A stretch of 64,000 nt of DNA, from contig NZ_JASSOT010000080.1 in assembly GCF_030238365.1 (NCBI RefSeq), positions 112,013 through 176,012 of the forward strand. Reading direction: 5' to 3'. Below, piece after piece: positions 24,312 through 33,323 of the stretch (the first letter of the stretch is position 1; the number at the start of each line of letters is the position of its first letter). Below the pieces are notes generated by a model. That model was not told the DNA's origin. It did no database searches and saw only the letters and a program-made list of their open reading frames with translations. This DNA is from Lelliottia wanjuensis (GTDB lineage Bacteria > Pseudomonadota > Gammaproteobacteria > Enterobacterales > Enterobacteriaceae). The position numbers and the translations under genes were made by a program.

Positions 24312-26219
24312 ATGCGTCTGTTTATTGCGGAAAAGCCGAGTCTGGCCCGTGCGATTGCCGATGTGCTTCCCAAGCCGCATCGTAAGGGCGACGGCTTTAT
24401 CGAATGCGGTAACGGGCAGGTGGTCACCTGGTGTATCGGTCACCTGCTGGAACAGGCGCAGCCGGATGTCTACGACGCCCGCTACGCGCGCTGGAATCTC
24501 AACGATCTGCCGATCGTGCCGGAAAAGTGGAAACTGCAGCCGCGTCCTTCCGTGACTAAGCAACTCAACGTTATCAAACGTTTCCTGCACGACGCGGAAG
24601 AGGTGATTCACGCGGGTGACCCGGACAGGGAAGGGCAGCTGCTGGTCGACGAGGTGCTCGACTATCTCGAGCTGGCGCCGGAAAAGCGCCAGCAGGTTCA
24701 GCGCTGCCTGATCAACGATCTTAACCCGCAGGCGGTGGAGCGTGCGATTACGCGTCTGCGCGCCAACAGCGAGTTTATCCCTCTGTGCGTTTCGGCCCTG
24801 GCGCGAGCCCGCGCCGACTGGCTGTACGGCATCAACATGACCCGCGCCTACACCATTCTCGGGCGTAACGCCGGGTATCAGGGCGTGCTCTCCGTCGGGC
24901 GCGTGCAGACGCCGGTCCTCGGTCTGGTGGTACGCCGTGACGAAGAGATCGAAAACTTCGTGGCGAAAGATTTCTTCGAGGTGAAGGCGCATATCGTCAC
25001 CCCGAAAGACGAACGGTTTACCGCCACCTGGCAGCCGAGCGACGCCTGTGAATCTTACCAGGACGAAGAGGGGCGGCTGTTGCATCGCCCGCTGGCGGAT
25101 CACGTGGTTAACCGCATCAACGGCCAGCCCGCGATAGTCACCAGCTATAACGATAAACGGGAATCAGAACCCGCGCCGCTGCCGTTTTCTCTCTCGGCCT
25201 TACAGATTGAGGCCGGTAAACGCTTCGGTATGAGCGCGCAGAATGTGCTCGATATCTGCCAGAAGCTGTACGAAACCCACAAGCTGATCACCTATCCGCG
25301 TTCCGACAGCCGCTACCTGCCGGAAGAGCATTTCGCCGGGCGTCATGCGGTGCTGAATGCGATTGGCGTTCACGCGCCGGACCTGCTCCCGCAGCCCGCC
25401 GTGAACCCGGACACCCGCAATCGCTGCTGGGATGACAAAAAAGTGGACGCGCACCACGCGATTATCCCGACGGCGCGTGCCAGCAACGTTAATCTCAGCG
25501 AGAACGAAGCGAAGGTCTATAACCTGGTGGCGCGTCAGTATCTGATGCAGTTTTGCCCGGACGCGATGTTCCGCAAATGTGTGATCGAGCTGGAGATTGC
25601 CAAAGGCAAATTCGTCGCCAAAGCGCGTTTCCTCGCCGAAGCGGGCTGGCGCACGCTGCTCGGCAACAAAGAGCGCGACGAAGAGAACGACGGCACCCCG
25701 CTGCCGGTGGTGGCGAAAAACGACGAACTGCTGTGCGAAAAGGGTGAAGTGATTGAGCGACAAACTCAGCCGCCGCGCCACTTTACGGACGCGACGCTGC
25801 TCTCGGCGATGACCGGGATTGCCCGTTTTGTGCAGGATAAAGATCTGAAAAAGATCCTCCGTGCCACGGATGGATTAGGCACAGAGGCGACGCGCGCGGG
25901 GATCATCGAGCTGCTGTTTAAGCGCGGCTTCCTGATCAAAAAAGGGCGCTATATCCACTCGACGGATCCGGGGCGGGCGTTGATTCACTCCCTGCCGGAG
26001 CTGGCTGCGCGACCGGATATGACGGCGCACTGGGAGTCGATCCTGACGCAGATCAGCGAGAAGCAGTGCCGCTATCAGGACTTTATGCAGCCGCTGGTGG
26101 GTACCCTGTTTGAGTTGATCAATCAGGCGCGCAATACGCCGGTGAAATCATTCCGCGGAATGGTGGCACCGGGCGGCGGTGACGCGAAGAAGAAGTTTAA
26201 GAAGAAGAGTGCGGCGTGA
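24312..26219 (+). CDS. topB: DNA topoisomerase III
   Basis: A 635-residue type IA topoisomerase that decatenates DNA through single-strand breaks. The start at 24312 gives MRLFIAEKPSLARAI, the Toprim entry. DPDREGQLL carries the metal-binding acidic residues. The active-site Tyr lies in ITYPRSDSRYLP (near 328). A lysine-rich tail (KKKFKKKSA) ends the protein. The E. coli enzyme has 653 residues, so the tail here is a little shorter. It is in an operon with selD. Confidence 0.95.
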   Translation: MRLFIAEKPSLARAIADVLPKPHRKGDGFIECGNGQVVTWCIGHLLEQAQPDVYDARYARWNLNDLPIVPEKWKLQPRPSVTKQLNVIKRFLHDAEEVIHAGDPDREGQLLVDEVLDYLELAPEKRQQVQRCLINDLNPQAVERAITRLRANSEFIPLCVSALARARADWLYGINMTRAYTILGRNAGYQGVLSVGRVQTPVLGLVVRRDEEIENFVAKDFFEVKAHIVTPKDERFTATWQPSDACESYQDEEGRLLHRPLADHVVNRINGQPAIVTSYNDKRESEPAPLPFSLSALQIEAGKRFGMSAQNVLDICQKLYETHKLITYPRSDSRYLPEEHFAGRHAVLNAIGVHAPDLLPQPAVNPDTRNRCWDDKKVDAHHAIIPTARASNVNLSENEAKVYNLVARQYLMQFCPDAMFRKCVIELEIAKGKFVAKARFLAEAGWRTLLGNKERDEENDGTPLPVVAKNDELLCEKGEVIERQTQPPRHFTDATLLSAMTGIARFVQDKDLKKILRATDGLGTEATRAGIIELLFKRGFLIKKGRYIHSTDPGRALIHSLPELAARPDMTAHWESILTQISEKQCRYQDFMQPLVGTLFELINQARNTPVKSFRGMVAPGGGDAKKKFKKKSAA

Positions 26220-26224
26220 AAAAT

Positions 26225-26300
26225 GCCCGGTGGCGCTGCGCTTACCGGGCCTACAACACCATGAACGTAGGCCGGGTAAGGCGAAGCCGCCACCCGGCAA
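26225..26300. repeat. REP pair (BIME) after topB
   Basis: Two inverted REP units, GCCCGGTGGCGC...TTACCGGGCCTAC and GTAGGCCGGGTAAGGCG...CCACCCGGC, lie between convergent topB and gdhA. Confidence 0.88.
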
Positions 26301-26316
26301 CACACGATGATGCGGC

Positions 26317-27660
26317 TTAAACCACCCCTTGCCCAATCATCGCATCGGCGACCTTCACGAACCCGGCGATATTCGCGCCGCGCACGTAGTTGGTCTGCTC
26401 CGCTTCCCCGCCGTACTCCACGCAGGAGTGGTGAATATCCAACATGATGTGATGCAAACGCGCATCCACTTTCTCGGCTTTCCAGCCCAGACGCGCGGCG
26501 TTTTGCGCCATTTCCAGGCCTGACGTCGCCACGCCACCGGCGTTCGCCGCTTTACCCGGCGCAAACAACACGCCTGCTTCGAGGAACAGATCCGTCGCTT
26601 CGATGGTGGTCGGCATATTCGCCCCTTCCGCCACCGCTTTCACGCCGTTTTGGATAAGCGTACGCGCCGCGTCCACATCCAGCTCGTTCTGCGTCGCACA
26701 CGGCAGGGCGATATCCACCGGCACAGACCACGGCTGCTTGCCTTCCAGATAGGTCAAACCAAACTCGCGGGCGTAATCCGCCACGCGGCCGTCGCGGCTG
26801 GCTTTGATTTCACACAGACGCGCCAGTTTTTCCGCCGTGAAGCCAGCTTCATCCACCACCGTGCCGCTCGAGTCCGACGCCGTCACCACGCGCGCGCCAA
26901 ACTGCATCGCTTTTTCAATCGCATACTGCGCCACGTTGCCGGAGCCCGACACCGCCACGCGCATTCCTTCGAAGCCCAGACCGTGACGTTTTAACATCGC
27001 CTCGGTGAAGTACACCAGGCCGTAACCCGTCGCTTCCGGGCGGATCAGACTCCCGCCGAACGACAGCCCTTTCCCGGTAAACACGCAGGCGCTGTTGTTG
27101 GAGAGTTTTTTCATCATCCCGGCCATAAAGCCGACTTCACGACCGCCCACGCCGATATCACCCGCTGGCACGTCGGTGTCCGGGCCGAGGTGACGATACA
27201 GCTCCGTCATCAGTGCCTGGCAGAAACGCATCACTTCGCCTTCGCTTTTGCCTTTCGGATCGAAATCGCTGCCGCCTTTACCGCCGCCCATGGGCAGGGT
27301 AGTCAGTGCGTTTTTAAAGGTCTGCTCAAAGCCGAGGAATTTGAGGATCGACAGGTTTACGGAAGGGTGGAAACGCATTCCGCCCTTGAACGGTCCAATC
27401 GCCGAGCTGAACTGGACGCGCCACGCGCGGTTCACCTGCACCTGATTTTTGTCGTCGACCCAGACCACGCGGAACTGAATCACACGTTCGGGTTCAACCA
27501 GGCGCTCAAGCAGGGACATCTGACGGTAACGCGGGTTTTCTTCGAGGAAGGGCCACAGGGTGGTCATGACCTCACGAACGGCCTGGGCAAACTCGCTCTG
27601 ATGCGGGTCGCGCTGTTGAACGTGGGTAAGAAACGATTCCAGAGAGCGTGTCTGATCCAT
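26317..27660 (-). CDS. gdhA: NADP-specific glutamate dehydrogenase
   Basis: A 447-residue hexameric enzyme that makes glutamate from 2-oxoglutarate and ammonia with NADPH. The active-site Lys motif PMGGGKGGSDFDPKGKS lies near residues 122-138. The Rossmann loop is VAVSGSGNVAQYA (near 235). Length equals E. coli GdhA. It is convergent with topB across the REP pair. Confidence 0.97.
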   Translation of the reverse strand: MDQTRSLESFLTHVQQRDPHQSEFAQAVREVMTTLWPFLEENPRYRQMSLLERLVEPERVIQFRVVWVDDKNQVQVNRAWRVQFSSAIGPFKGGMRFHPSVNLSILKFLGFEQTFKNALTTLPMGGGKGGSDFDPKGKSEGEVMRFCQALMTELYRHLGPDTDVPAGDIGVGGREVGFMAGMMKKLSNNSACVFTGKGLSFGGSLIRPEATGYGLVYFTEAMLKRHGLGFEGMRVAVSGSGNVAQYAIEKAMQFGARVVTASDSSGTVVDEAGFTAEKLARLCEIKASRDGRVADYAREFGLTYLEGKQPWSVPVDIALPCATQNELDVDAARTLIQNGVKAVAEGANMPTTIEATDLFLEAGVLFAPGKAANAGGVATSGLEMAQNAARLGWKAEKVDARLHHIMLDIHHSCVEYGGEAEQTNYVRGANIAGFVKVADAMIGQGVV

Positions 27661-27891
27661 AGATATAAGAGCCTCTTATAAAGATTTTTTTAATTTTGTG
27701 TGTTGTGTGGGTGATTTGTGGTCGTTTTCGACTATACCACCCGTACCGCTTGGCGAGGCAAGGGAAAATTTAGCGGGAAAGTGAAATTAATCAGCGGCCT
27801 TGTGTCATAACTAAAAACGATGATGAGAGAAATTAAAGGAACGGCGGCAAACAACCGTTATAGTCATTATCAGCACACAAAAGGAATCTTT

Positions 27892-28164
27892 ATGAACCGC
27901 TACCTGTTAACTGCTTTGCTTGCCCTGTTGTCCGCCGGTGCCCAGGCTGACCGTATTCGCCCGGACGTGGAGGTCAACGTACCGCCGGAAGTGTTCAGCT
28001 CCGGCGGTCAGCGCGCGCAGCCCTGCAACCAGTGCTGCATCTATCAGGATCAGAACTATTCGGAAGGAGCGGTGGTGAAGGCAGACGGCGTGCTGCTCCA
28101 GTGCCAGCGCGATGAGAAAACCATCAGCACGAACCCGCTGGTGTGGCGGCGCGTAAAAGGATAA
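27892..28164 (+). CDS. ynjH: DUF1496 family exported protein YnjH
   Basis: A 90-residue protein. The start at 27892 follows AAAGGAATC and gives a clean signal peptide (about residues 1-19, cut near AQA). The mature part RPDVEVNVPPEVFSSGGQ with CNQCC is almost the same as E. coli YnjH. The Cys cluster suggests a disulfide in the periplasm. Function is unknown. The last 41 bp overlap the end of nudG on the other strand. Confidence 0.92.
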   Translation: MNRYLLTALLALLSAGAQADRIRPDVEVNVPPEVFSSGGQRAQPCNQCCIYQDQNYSEGAVVKADGVLLQCQRDEKTISTNPLVWRRVKG

Positions 28165-28540
28165 AGGCTTCCAGCAGCGGGATATCGGCGGGCGCGAGAT
28201 CATATGCGAACGCCTCCTGTGGCGTACACCACACCAGGTTGCTGTGGTAATGCGCGGTCAATTCGCCGCTGAAGGTCGGGACGTGCCACGCATGCAGGTG
28301 AATCAGCCGCCCGGAGACTTCCCTCTGATGGCTGGCGACATACTGCATCGGCTGCGCCTCAATCCCCAGCTCTTCGCGCAGCTCGCGAATCAGCGCTTCG
28401 GGCTGGGTTTCACCGGCTTCAACTTTGCCCCCGGCAAACTCCCACATTCCCGCCTGATCGGCATGGTCGGGGCGTTGCGCGAGGAGAATTTTGCCATTCT
28501 TTTCAATGATGGCGGCAACAACATCGAGAGTTTTCAGCAT
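28124..28540 (-). CDS. nudG: Nudix CTP/oxidised-nucleotide pyrophosphohydrolase NudG
   Basis: A 138-residue Nudix hydrolase. The Nudix box is complete: GGKVEAGETQPEALIREL then REELG. E. coli NudG prefers 5-hydroxy-CTP, (d)CTP and 8-oxo-type nucleotides, so it cleans the nucleotide pool. I chose the ATG at 28540 rather than the TTG at 28549; neither has a strong ribosome site. The 3' end overlaps ynjH tail to tail by 41 bp. Confidence 0.92.
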   Translation of the reverse strand: MLKTLDVVAAIIEKNGKILLAQRPDHADQAGMWEFAGGKVEAGETQPEALIRELREELGIEAQPMQYVASHQREVSGRLIHLHAWHVPTFSGELTAHYHSNLVWCTPQEAFAYDLAPADIPLLEAFILLRAATPAGSC

Positions 28541-28615
28541 GGTCGTCAATACTTGTAGGGGAAAAACGACATATTATCGTCGGCTTTCAAAGAGTCCAGC
28601 CATCAGGAGAGTCCG

Positions 28616-29185
28616 GTGAAAGAAACTTCCGCCTGGGTCCAGCCCGTCGAATCTATCCCCGCCAGTTTAAAACCCATTGCCGCCATGCAAAAAAAACACT
28701 TCGGCGTGGTGCTGAATCCCACCCGCTGGTGGGGACGCATGCCGCGTCTTTTCTGGCTGGTGGCGCTGTTTGTCGGTTTTCTGGAACGCAAAAATGCGCG
28801 CCTCAATCCGGCCCTGCGCGCACTGCTGATGACGCGTGTTTCGCAGCTGTGCCACTGCGCATTTTGCATTGACGCCAACAGCCTGCGTCTGGCCGAGCGC
28901 TGCGGGGCGCTGGATAAGGTGCAGGCGGTCAGGGACTGGCGTGAGTCCGCGCTGTTCAGCCCGGAAGAGCGTGCGGCGCTGGAGTATGCCGAAGCCACCA
29001 CCGCCACGCCGCCGCTGGTCACGGAGTCCATCAAAAGCGAACTCAAGCGCTTTTACAGCGATGCGACGATCACCGAAATGACGGCGTTAATTGCCTTTCA
29101 GAATCTCTCGGCGCGCTTCAACGCCGCGCTGGAGATCCCGTCCCAGGGGCTTTGCGATGCGTTCAAGGGGAAGCCTCATGCTTGA
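28616..29185 (+). CDS. ynjA: Carboxymuconolactone-decarboxylase-like protein YnjA
   Basis: A 189-residue AhpD-like/CMD family protein beginning at GTG, with AGGAG 6 nt upstream. The CxxC-type pair CHCAFCIDAN, followed by a family Leu/Arg helix, marks the peroxidase-like active site. The E. coli orthologue lies before ynjB; here it sits before ynjF and overlaps it by 8 bp (ATGCTTGA). The activity is unknown. Confidence 0.88.
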   Translation: MKETSAWVQPVESIPASLKPIAAMQKKHFGVVLNPTRWWGRMPRLFWLVALFVGFLERKNARLNPALRALLMTRVSQLCHCAFCIDANSLRLAERCGALDKVQAVRDWRESALFSPEERAALEYAEATTATPPLVTESIKSELKRFYSDATITEMTALIAFQNLSARFNAALEIPSQGLCDAFKGKPHA

Positions 29186-29795
29186 CCGGCATCTGCATCC
29201 GCGCGTGAAACCGCTGCTCAACCGCCTGGTAGCGGTGATTGATAAGCCGTACATCAGCGCCGACGGCGTGACGCTGGCCGGGTTTGCCATCGGCGTGCTG
29301 GCGCTGCCGTTTCTGGCGCTCGGCTGGTATGTTGCGGCACTGATCGCCATTGTGCTGAACCGACTGTTCGACGGGCTGGACGGGGCGCTGGCGCGGCGTC
29401 GCGGGTTATCGGACGCGGGCGGTTTTCTCGATATCGCCCTCGATTTTCTCTTTTACGCCTTAGTGCCCTTTGGCTTTGCGCTGGCTGCACCGCTGGAAAA
29501 CGCGCTGGCTGCCGCCTGGCTGCTGTTTGCATTTATCGGCACCGGCAGCAGTTTCCTGGCCTTTGCGGCGCTGGCCGCAAAACACAATATTGATAACCCG
29601 GGCTACGCGCACAAGTCGTTTTATTACATCGGGGGATTAACGGAGGGGACGGAGACCATCGCGCTGTTTGTGCTGTGCTGTTTGTTCCCGGCGCACTTTG
29701 CGCTGTTCGCCTGGATCTTTGGCGCGTTGTGCTGGCTTACCACCACAACGCGCATCTGGAGCGGGTATCAGACCCTGAAGGCAGTCAAACCTTAA
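29178..29795 (+). CDS. ynjF: CDP-alcohol phosphatidyltransferase family protein YnjF
   Basis: A 205-residue inner-membrane enzyme of the CDP-alcohol phosphotransferase family. The start at 29178 (MLDRHLHPRVKPLL) matches E. coli YnjF. The catalytic motif DG-x2-AR-x8-G-x3-D-x3-D is complete at DGLDGALARRRGL...GGFLDIALD (near residues 68-91). About five membrane helices are visible. The lipid product is unknown. It overlaps ynjA, which implies co-translation. Confidence 0.93.
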   Translation: MLDRHLHPRVKPLLNRLVAVIDKPYISADGVTLAGFAIGVLALPFLALGWYVAALIAIVLNRLFDGLDGALARRRGLSDAGGFLDIALDFLFYALVPFGFALAAPLENALAAAWLLFAFIGTGSSFLAFAALAAKHNIDNPGYAHKSFYYIGGLTEGTETIALFVLCCLFPAHFALFAWIFGALCWLTTTTRIWSGYQTLKAVKP

Positions 29796-31093
29796 AGGGT
29801 GCTTTCTGGCGTCAGTGGGCCCGTGGTGATCGGATTACTCGGGTGGCTGCTCCACTCGTACCAGCCGCCGTCGTAGACCGAGACGTTTTTCCAGCCCATG
29901 GCGCGGGCGTACATGAAGGTTTCTGACGCGCGCCAGCCGGTGCCACAGTAGAAGGCGACGTGCTGGTCCGGCAGGATATTCCACTCTTTCCACATCGCGG
30001 CGATATCATCGGCGCTGCGCATGGTCCCGTCCGGATTGTGGAAATCTTCCATATGGGTGGCATCGCTGCCCGCATGGCCCCAGCGTGCGCCCGCGATCTC
30101 ACCTTTTGGCTTGATGTAGCTGTAGCCGCTGGTTTCGCCGGTGAATTCCGGCCAGGAACGAATGCTCACCAGCGACGCGTCTTTGCGATGCAACATCCCG
30201 CGCGCCTGTTCCATATCGACCATCAGCTGAGGCTGACCAGGGATGGGTGCGCCGAAATCAGCGGCAGGCGTCACTTTCGCTGGCATTCCGCGCTCGACCG
30301 GCAGACCGGCATCGGACCAGGTTTTCCAGCCGCCATCCAGCAGACGCACATCTTTCACCCCGGCGTAGAGCATGATCTGCGCCACGCGCGCCGCGGCATA
30401 CACATCGCGACCGTAGAGGATCACGGTGGTGTCGTGACGAATACCCTGTTTCGCCAGCAGCGCTTTCAGTTTGTCGTCGGAGACTTTATTCCACAGCGGT
30501 TCGCTTTCCACTTCGTTGGTATCAATGTATCCGGCACCCGGAATGTGGTTCAGGAGATAGAATTTTGGCGCGCCCCAGGCGGCTTCGATAATTTTGTAGT
30601 CGCCCGCTGGCGCGGCAGTGACCTTTTTACCCTGCGTCAGCTGATGCAGCCACTCGGGATAGACCAGCTGTTCGAAATGGGGAAGACGCTGCAGGCGATC
30701 GGCATTTTGCAGCGCATCGCCGAGGGTGGAAACGTGCTGATACCCGGCTTTGGCGAGGCGGGCTTTCACCGCCTGGTTCTCCGCGTCGCTGCCGTACAGG
30801 GCGATGGCGGAGGTCGGCGCGAGGTTGTGCTGTTTAGCCCAGTCGGCGAGCTGTTCGTCGCTCATGAGGGTTAACCAGCTGGCTGACAGGTTCAGCGCGG
30901 CGGGTTCATGCCCGGAAGTGCCGGACAGCGTTTGCGGCCAGCCGTTATAGAAGGCGCTGGCGCGGGTGTCGATCACCGCGCCGTGCTGCTGTTGCAGCTG
31001 GGCCAGCGTCACAGAAGAGGCCATATCAGCGGCGAAAGTGGAGAAACTGGCAAGACAGAGCGCCAGCGCGGTCAGTTGAGAAACACGTTTCAT
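29792..31093 (-). CDS. ynjE: Thiosulfate sulfurtransferase YnjE (three rhodanese domains)
   Basis: A 433-residue exported rhodanese with a signal peptide of about 21 residues (cut near TFA/AD). Three rhodanese domains follow. Only the last has a full active-site loop, FYCGTGWRASE, with the sulfur-carrying Cys near residue 384. E. coli YnjE is a thiosulfate:cyanide sulfurtransferase with the same three-domain build. It shares 4 bp with the ynjF end, tail to tail, and is downstream of ynjBCD on the same strand. Confidence 0.93.
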   Translation of the reverse strand: MKRVSQLTALALCLASFSTFAADMASSVTLAQLQQQHGAVIDTRASAFYNGWPQTLSGTSGHEPAALNLSASWLTLMSDEQLADWAKQHNLAPTSAIALYGSDAENQAVKARLAKAGYQHVSTLGDALQNADRLQRLPHFEQLVYPEWLHQLTQGKKVTAAPAGDYKIIEAAWGAPKFYLLNHIPGAGYIDTNEVESEPLWNKVSDDKLKALLAKQGIRHDTTVILYGRDVYAAARVAQIMLYAGVKDVRLLDGGWKTWSDAGLPVERGMPAKVTPAADFGAPIPGQPQLMVDMEQARGMLHRKDASLVSIRSWPEFTGETSGYSYIKPKGEIAGARWGHAGSDATHMEDFHNPDGTMRSADDIAAMWKEWNILPDQHVAFYCGTGWRASETFMYARAMGWKNVSVYDGGWYEWSSHPSNPITTGPLTPESTL

Positions 31094-31170
31094 CGAAGAA
31101 CCTGACGTGAAATAAAAGGTGCGTCATTTTCGTCTTCCCCTAAACAGAATTCCTTGCGTTAGCACAGGGT

Positions 31171-31788
31171 TTATTGCCACCCGGCGAGCTGAATCACCCG
31201 TCCACCCGGCGGAATGTCGTCGTCATCGTGCGTGACCAGCACCACCGGAATGTTCTGCGCGCGAACCTGGGCGAAGACCCACTCCCGGAACGTCACCCGC
31301 AGGGATTTGTCCAGACGACTGAATGGCTCATCCAGCAGCAGGGCGCGAGGCTGCGCCAGCAGGGCGCGCAGCAGGCTGACGCGGCTGCGTTCACCGCCCG
31401 AAAGCGTCGCCGGATCGCTGGCATAAAATCCGGCCAGACCCGCGCTCGCCAGCGCCTGCTCGACCTGCTCGCGGCGCGCCTTCTTAATGTGCGCAGGAAG
31501 CGCCAGCATCAGGTTCTGCCCGACGCTAAAGTGATCGAACAGCAGCGCATCCTGGAACAAGATCCCAATCCCCCGTTTTTCGACTGGCCGCGAGTCAAGA
31601 CGTTCATCGTCGAGCCACAGCTCGCCGTGTGCCTGAAAATCGGCGGACAGCGCGCCGACCATCCACGCAAAGAGCGTCGATTTCCCGCTGCCCGAAGGCC
31701 CCATAAGGGTGAGGATTTCCCCGCGTTCAACGCTGAAATTCGCCTCGCGCAGCAGCGGGTTAAGAGTGAGATTTTTGACGGTCAACAT
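31171..31788 (-). CDS. ynjD: ABC transporter ATP-binding protein YnjD
   Basis: A 205-residue ATPase. Walker A GPSGSGKST (near 31), the Q-loop in LFQDALLF, signature LSGGERSR, Walker B ALLLDEPFSRLD and the switch His in VTHDDDD are all present. The true start at 31788 overlaps the ynjC stop by one base (TGATG), so translation is coupled. It powers the YnjBCD importer, whose substrate is unknown; relatives include thiamine- and iron-type importers. Confidence 0.93.
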   Translation of the reverse strand: MLTVKNLTLNPLLREANFSVERGEILTLMGPSGSGKSTLFAWMVGALSADFQAHGELWLDDERLDSRPVEKRGIGILFQDALLFDHFSVGQNLMLALPAHIKKARREQVEQALASAGLAGFYASDPATLSGGERSRVSLLRALLAQPRALLLDEPFSRLDKSLRVTFREWVFAQVRAQNIPVVLVTHDDDDIPPGGRVIQLAGWQ

Positions 31789-33323
31789 CAGCGTAACCCT
31801 TGTCGATAATAGCCCGCGAGGCGCGAGAGTCCTGCCGCGAGGGCAAAGGCAGCGGCGGTGAGCGCCAGCAGCCACAGCGCACGGCCCGCAAGAATCGCCG
31901 TACTGCCGCCGCTGCTGAGCGCCACGGCTTCGGTGGTGAGCGTCGCTAAGCGCCCGGCACCGAGCCACAGCGTCGGCAGATATTGCGCCATGCTCACGGA
32001 AAAACCGGTGGCAAAGGCGATAAGAATCGGGCGCACCAGCAGCGGGCATTTGATTTTAAAGAATACCTGACTGCGCGACAGCCCCAGCGTTTTGGCGATC
32101 AGAATCAGCCGTGGATCGAGCCTGCGCCACGCGGGTTGAAGCACTAATAGCGTCCACGGGAACACCCACAACAGATGTCCCCACAGCACGGCAATAGACT
32201 CGCCGTCGAAACCCAGATTGAGCGCCAGCCGGTATTGCCCGGCGACCAGCGGCAGGGCGGGCAGGGCCAGCGGCACCCAGAGCCACAGCGTGCCGCGCGA
32301 CGGCCCCCACTCGAGCCACAGCAGGGCAATGCCCAGCGCGATCAGGGCGGAAACCAGGGCGAACGAGAGGCTGGCGCTAAACGGCGCAACATCAAAATCA
32401 CTCTGTTTTGCCAGCACGAGCAGCACCGCGGCGCAGATCAGTCCGCTCAGGGGCAGTAGCCAGCCGAACGCGGTTCCGACGATCGGCGGCCCGGCTTCGT
32501 GGCGTTGACCCGACACCGATGGGATCGTGCGTCGCCACGGCTTCCACAGGGCGACCCCGACGGCGGCAAACGCGGCCAGCAGGAGAAGGAGTACCAGACA
32601 GAGCAACGTGCCTTTGATCTGCTGATCCGAATCGCCCTGACTTAGCCACTGCCAGGCCAGCACCGCCAGCGTCGGCGGGTTGCCCGGCCCGAGAATGATC
32701 GCGATATCCACCACCGACAGGGACCAGGCGACCACCGCCAGCATCATCGCGCCGAGTGCTGGCGCAATGGTCGGCAGCACCAGCCAGAACAACCCCTGGA
32801 TGCGGGAGTAGCCGAGGGTTTGCAGCACCACCATTTTTTGTGCCAGCGTTTTTTCCGGCAGTACGGCATAAATCGCCCACAGCACAAAGGCGCTCTCTTT
32901 CACCGCAAGCGTCAGGCCGAGGCCGATTCCGTAGCGATCCAGCAGAGGCGAACAGGCGCTACAAAGCTGATAAAACGCGCCCCCTTCGGCAAAAACCAGC
33001 AGCACGCTGGTGGCAAACGCGACGTGCGGGATGGCCAGCAGCCAGGGCAGACGGGAATTCATCTGCTGCCAGCGCTTACCGGGCCACAGCGCCGCCACAA
33101 TGCAGAGCGCGATCAACAGCGAACCGACGGTGGCGATGGCCGTGGAGACCAGGGTGGCGATCAGCGCCTGTGGCAGTTGCGGATCGTTAAACAGGGATTG
33201 CCATCCGGCGACGGAAAACGCCGGTTCCAGCAGCATCACGGTGGCCGGGAACAGCGGCGCGTAAATGGCCGCGATGACCAGCCACACCAGCCAGCCTAGC
33301 GGGTGCCGTAGCGACGCAGCCAT
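31788..33323 (-). CDS. ynjC: ABC transporter permease YnjC
   Basis: A 511-residue fused permease with two copies of the BPD-type transmembrane unit and about 12 helices, the same length as E. coli YnjC. Its start lies 28 bp inside the end of ynjB, and its stop overlaps the ynjD start. The fused dimer is like ThiP and FbpB, which fits an importer for a small cation, cofactor or metal. Substrate unknown. Confidence 0.92.
   Translation of the reverse strand: MAASLRHPLGWLVWLVIAAIYAPLFPATVMLLEPAFSVAGWQSLFNDPQLPQALIATLVSTAIATVGSLLIALCIVAALWPGKRWQQMNSRLPWLLAIPHVAFATSVLLVFAEGGAFYQLCSACSPLLDRYGIGLGLTLAVKESAFVLWAIYAVLPEKTLAQKMVVLQTLGYSRIQGLFWLVLPTIAPALGAMMLAVVAWSLSVVDIAIILGPGNPPTLAVLAWQWLSQGDSDQQIKGTLLCLVLLLLLAAFAAVGVALWKPWRRTIPSVSGQRHEAGPPIVGTAFGWLLPLSGLICAAVLLVLAKQSDFDVAPFSASLSFALVSALIALGIALLWLEWGPSRGTLWLWVPLALPALPLVAGQYRLALNLGFDGESIAVLWGHLLWVFPWTLLVLQPAWRRLDPRLILIAKTLGLSRSQVFFKIKCPLLVRPILIAFATGFSVSMAQYLPTLWLGAGRLATLTTEAVALSSGGSTAILAGRALWLLALTAAAFALAAGLSRLAGYYRQGLR

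Noticed and set aside
28490..28549. Apparent one-base shift near the nudG start
   Set aside because: The full reading frame, Nudix box and neighbour positions are consistent with an intact gene; my manual base count was at fault.
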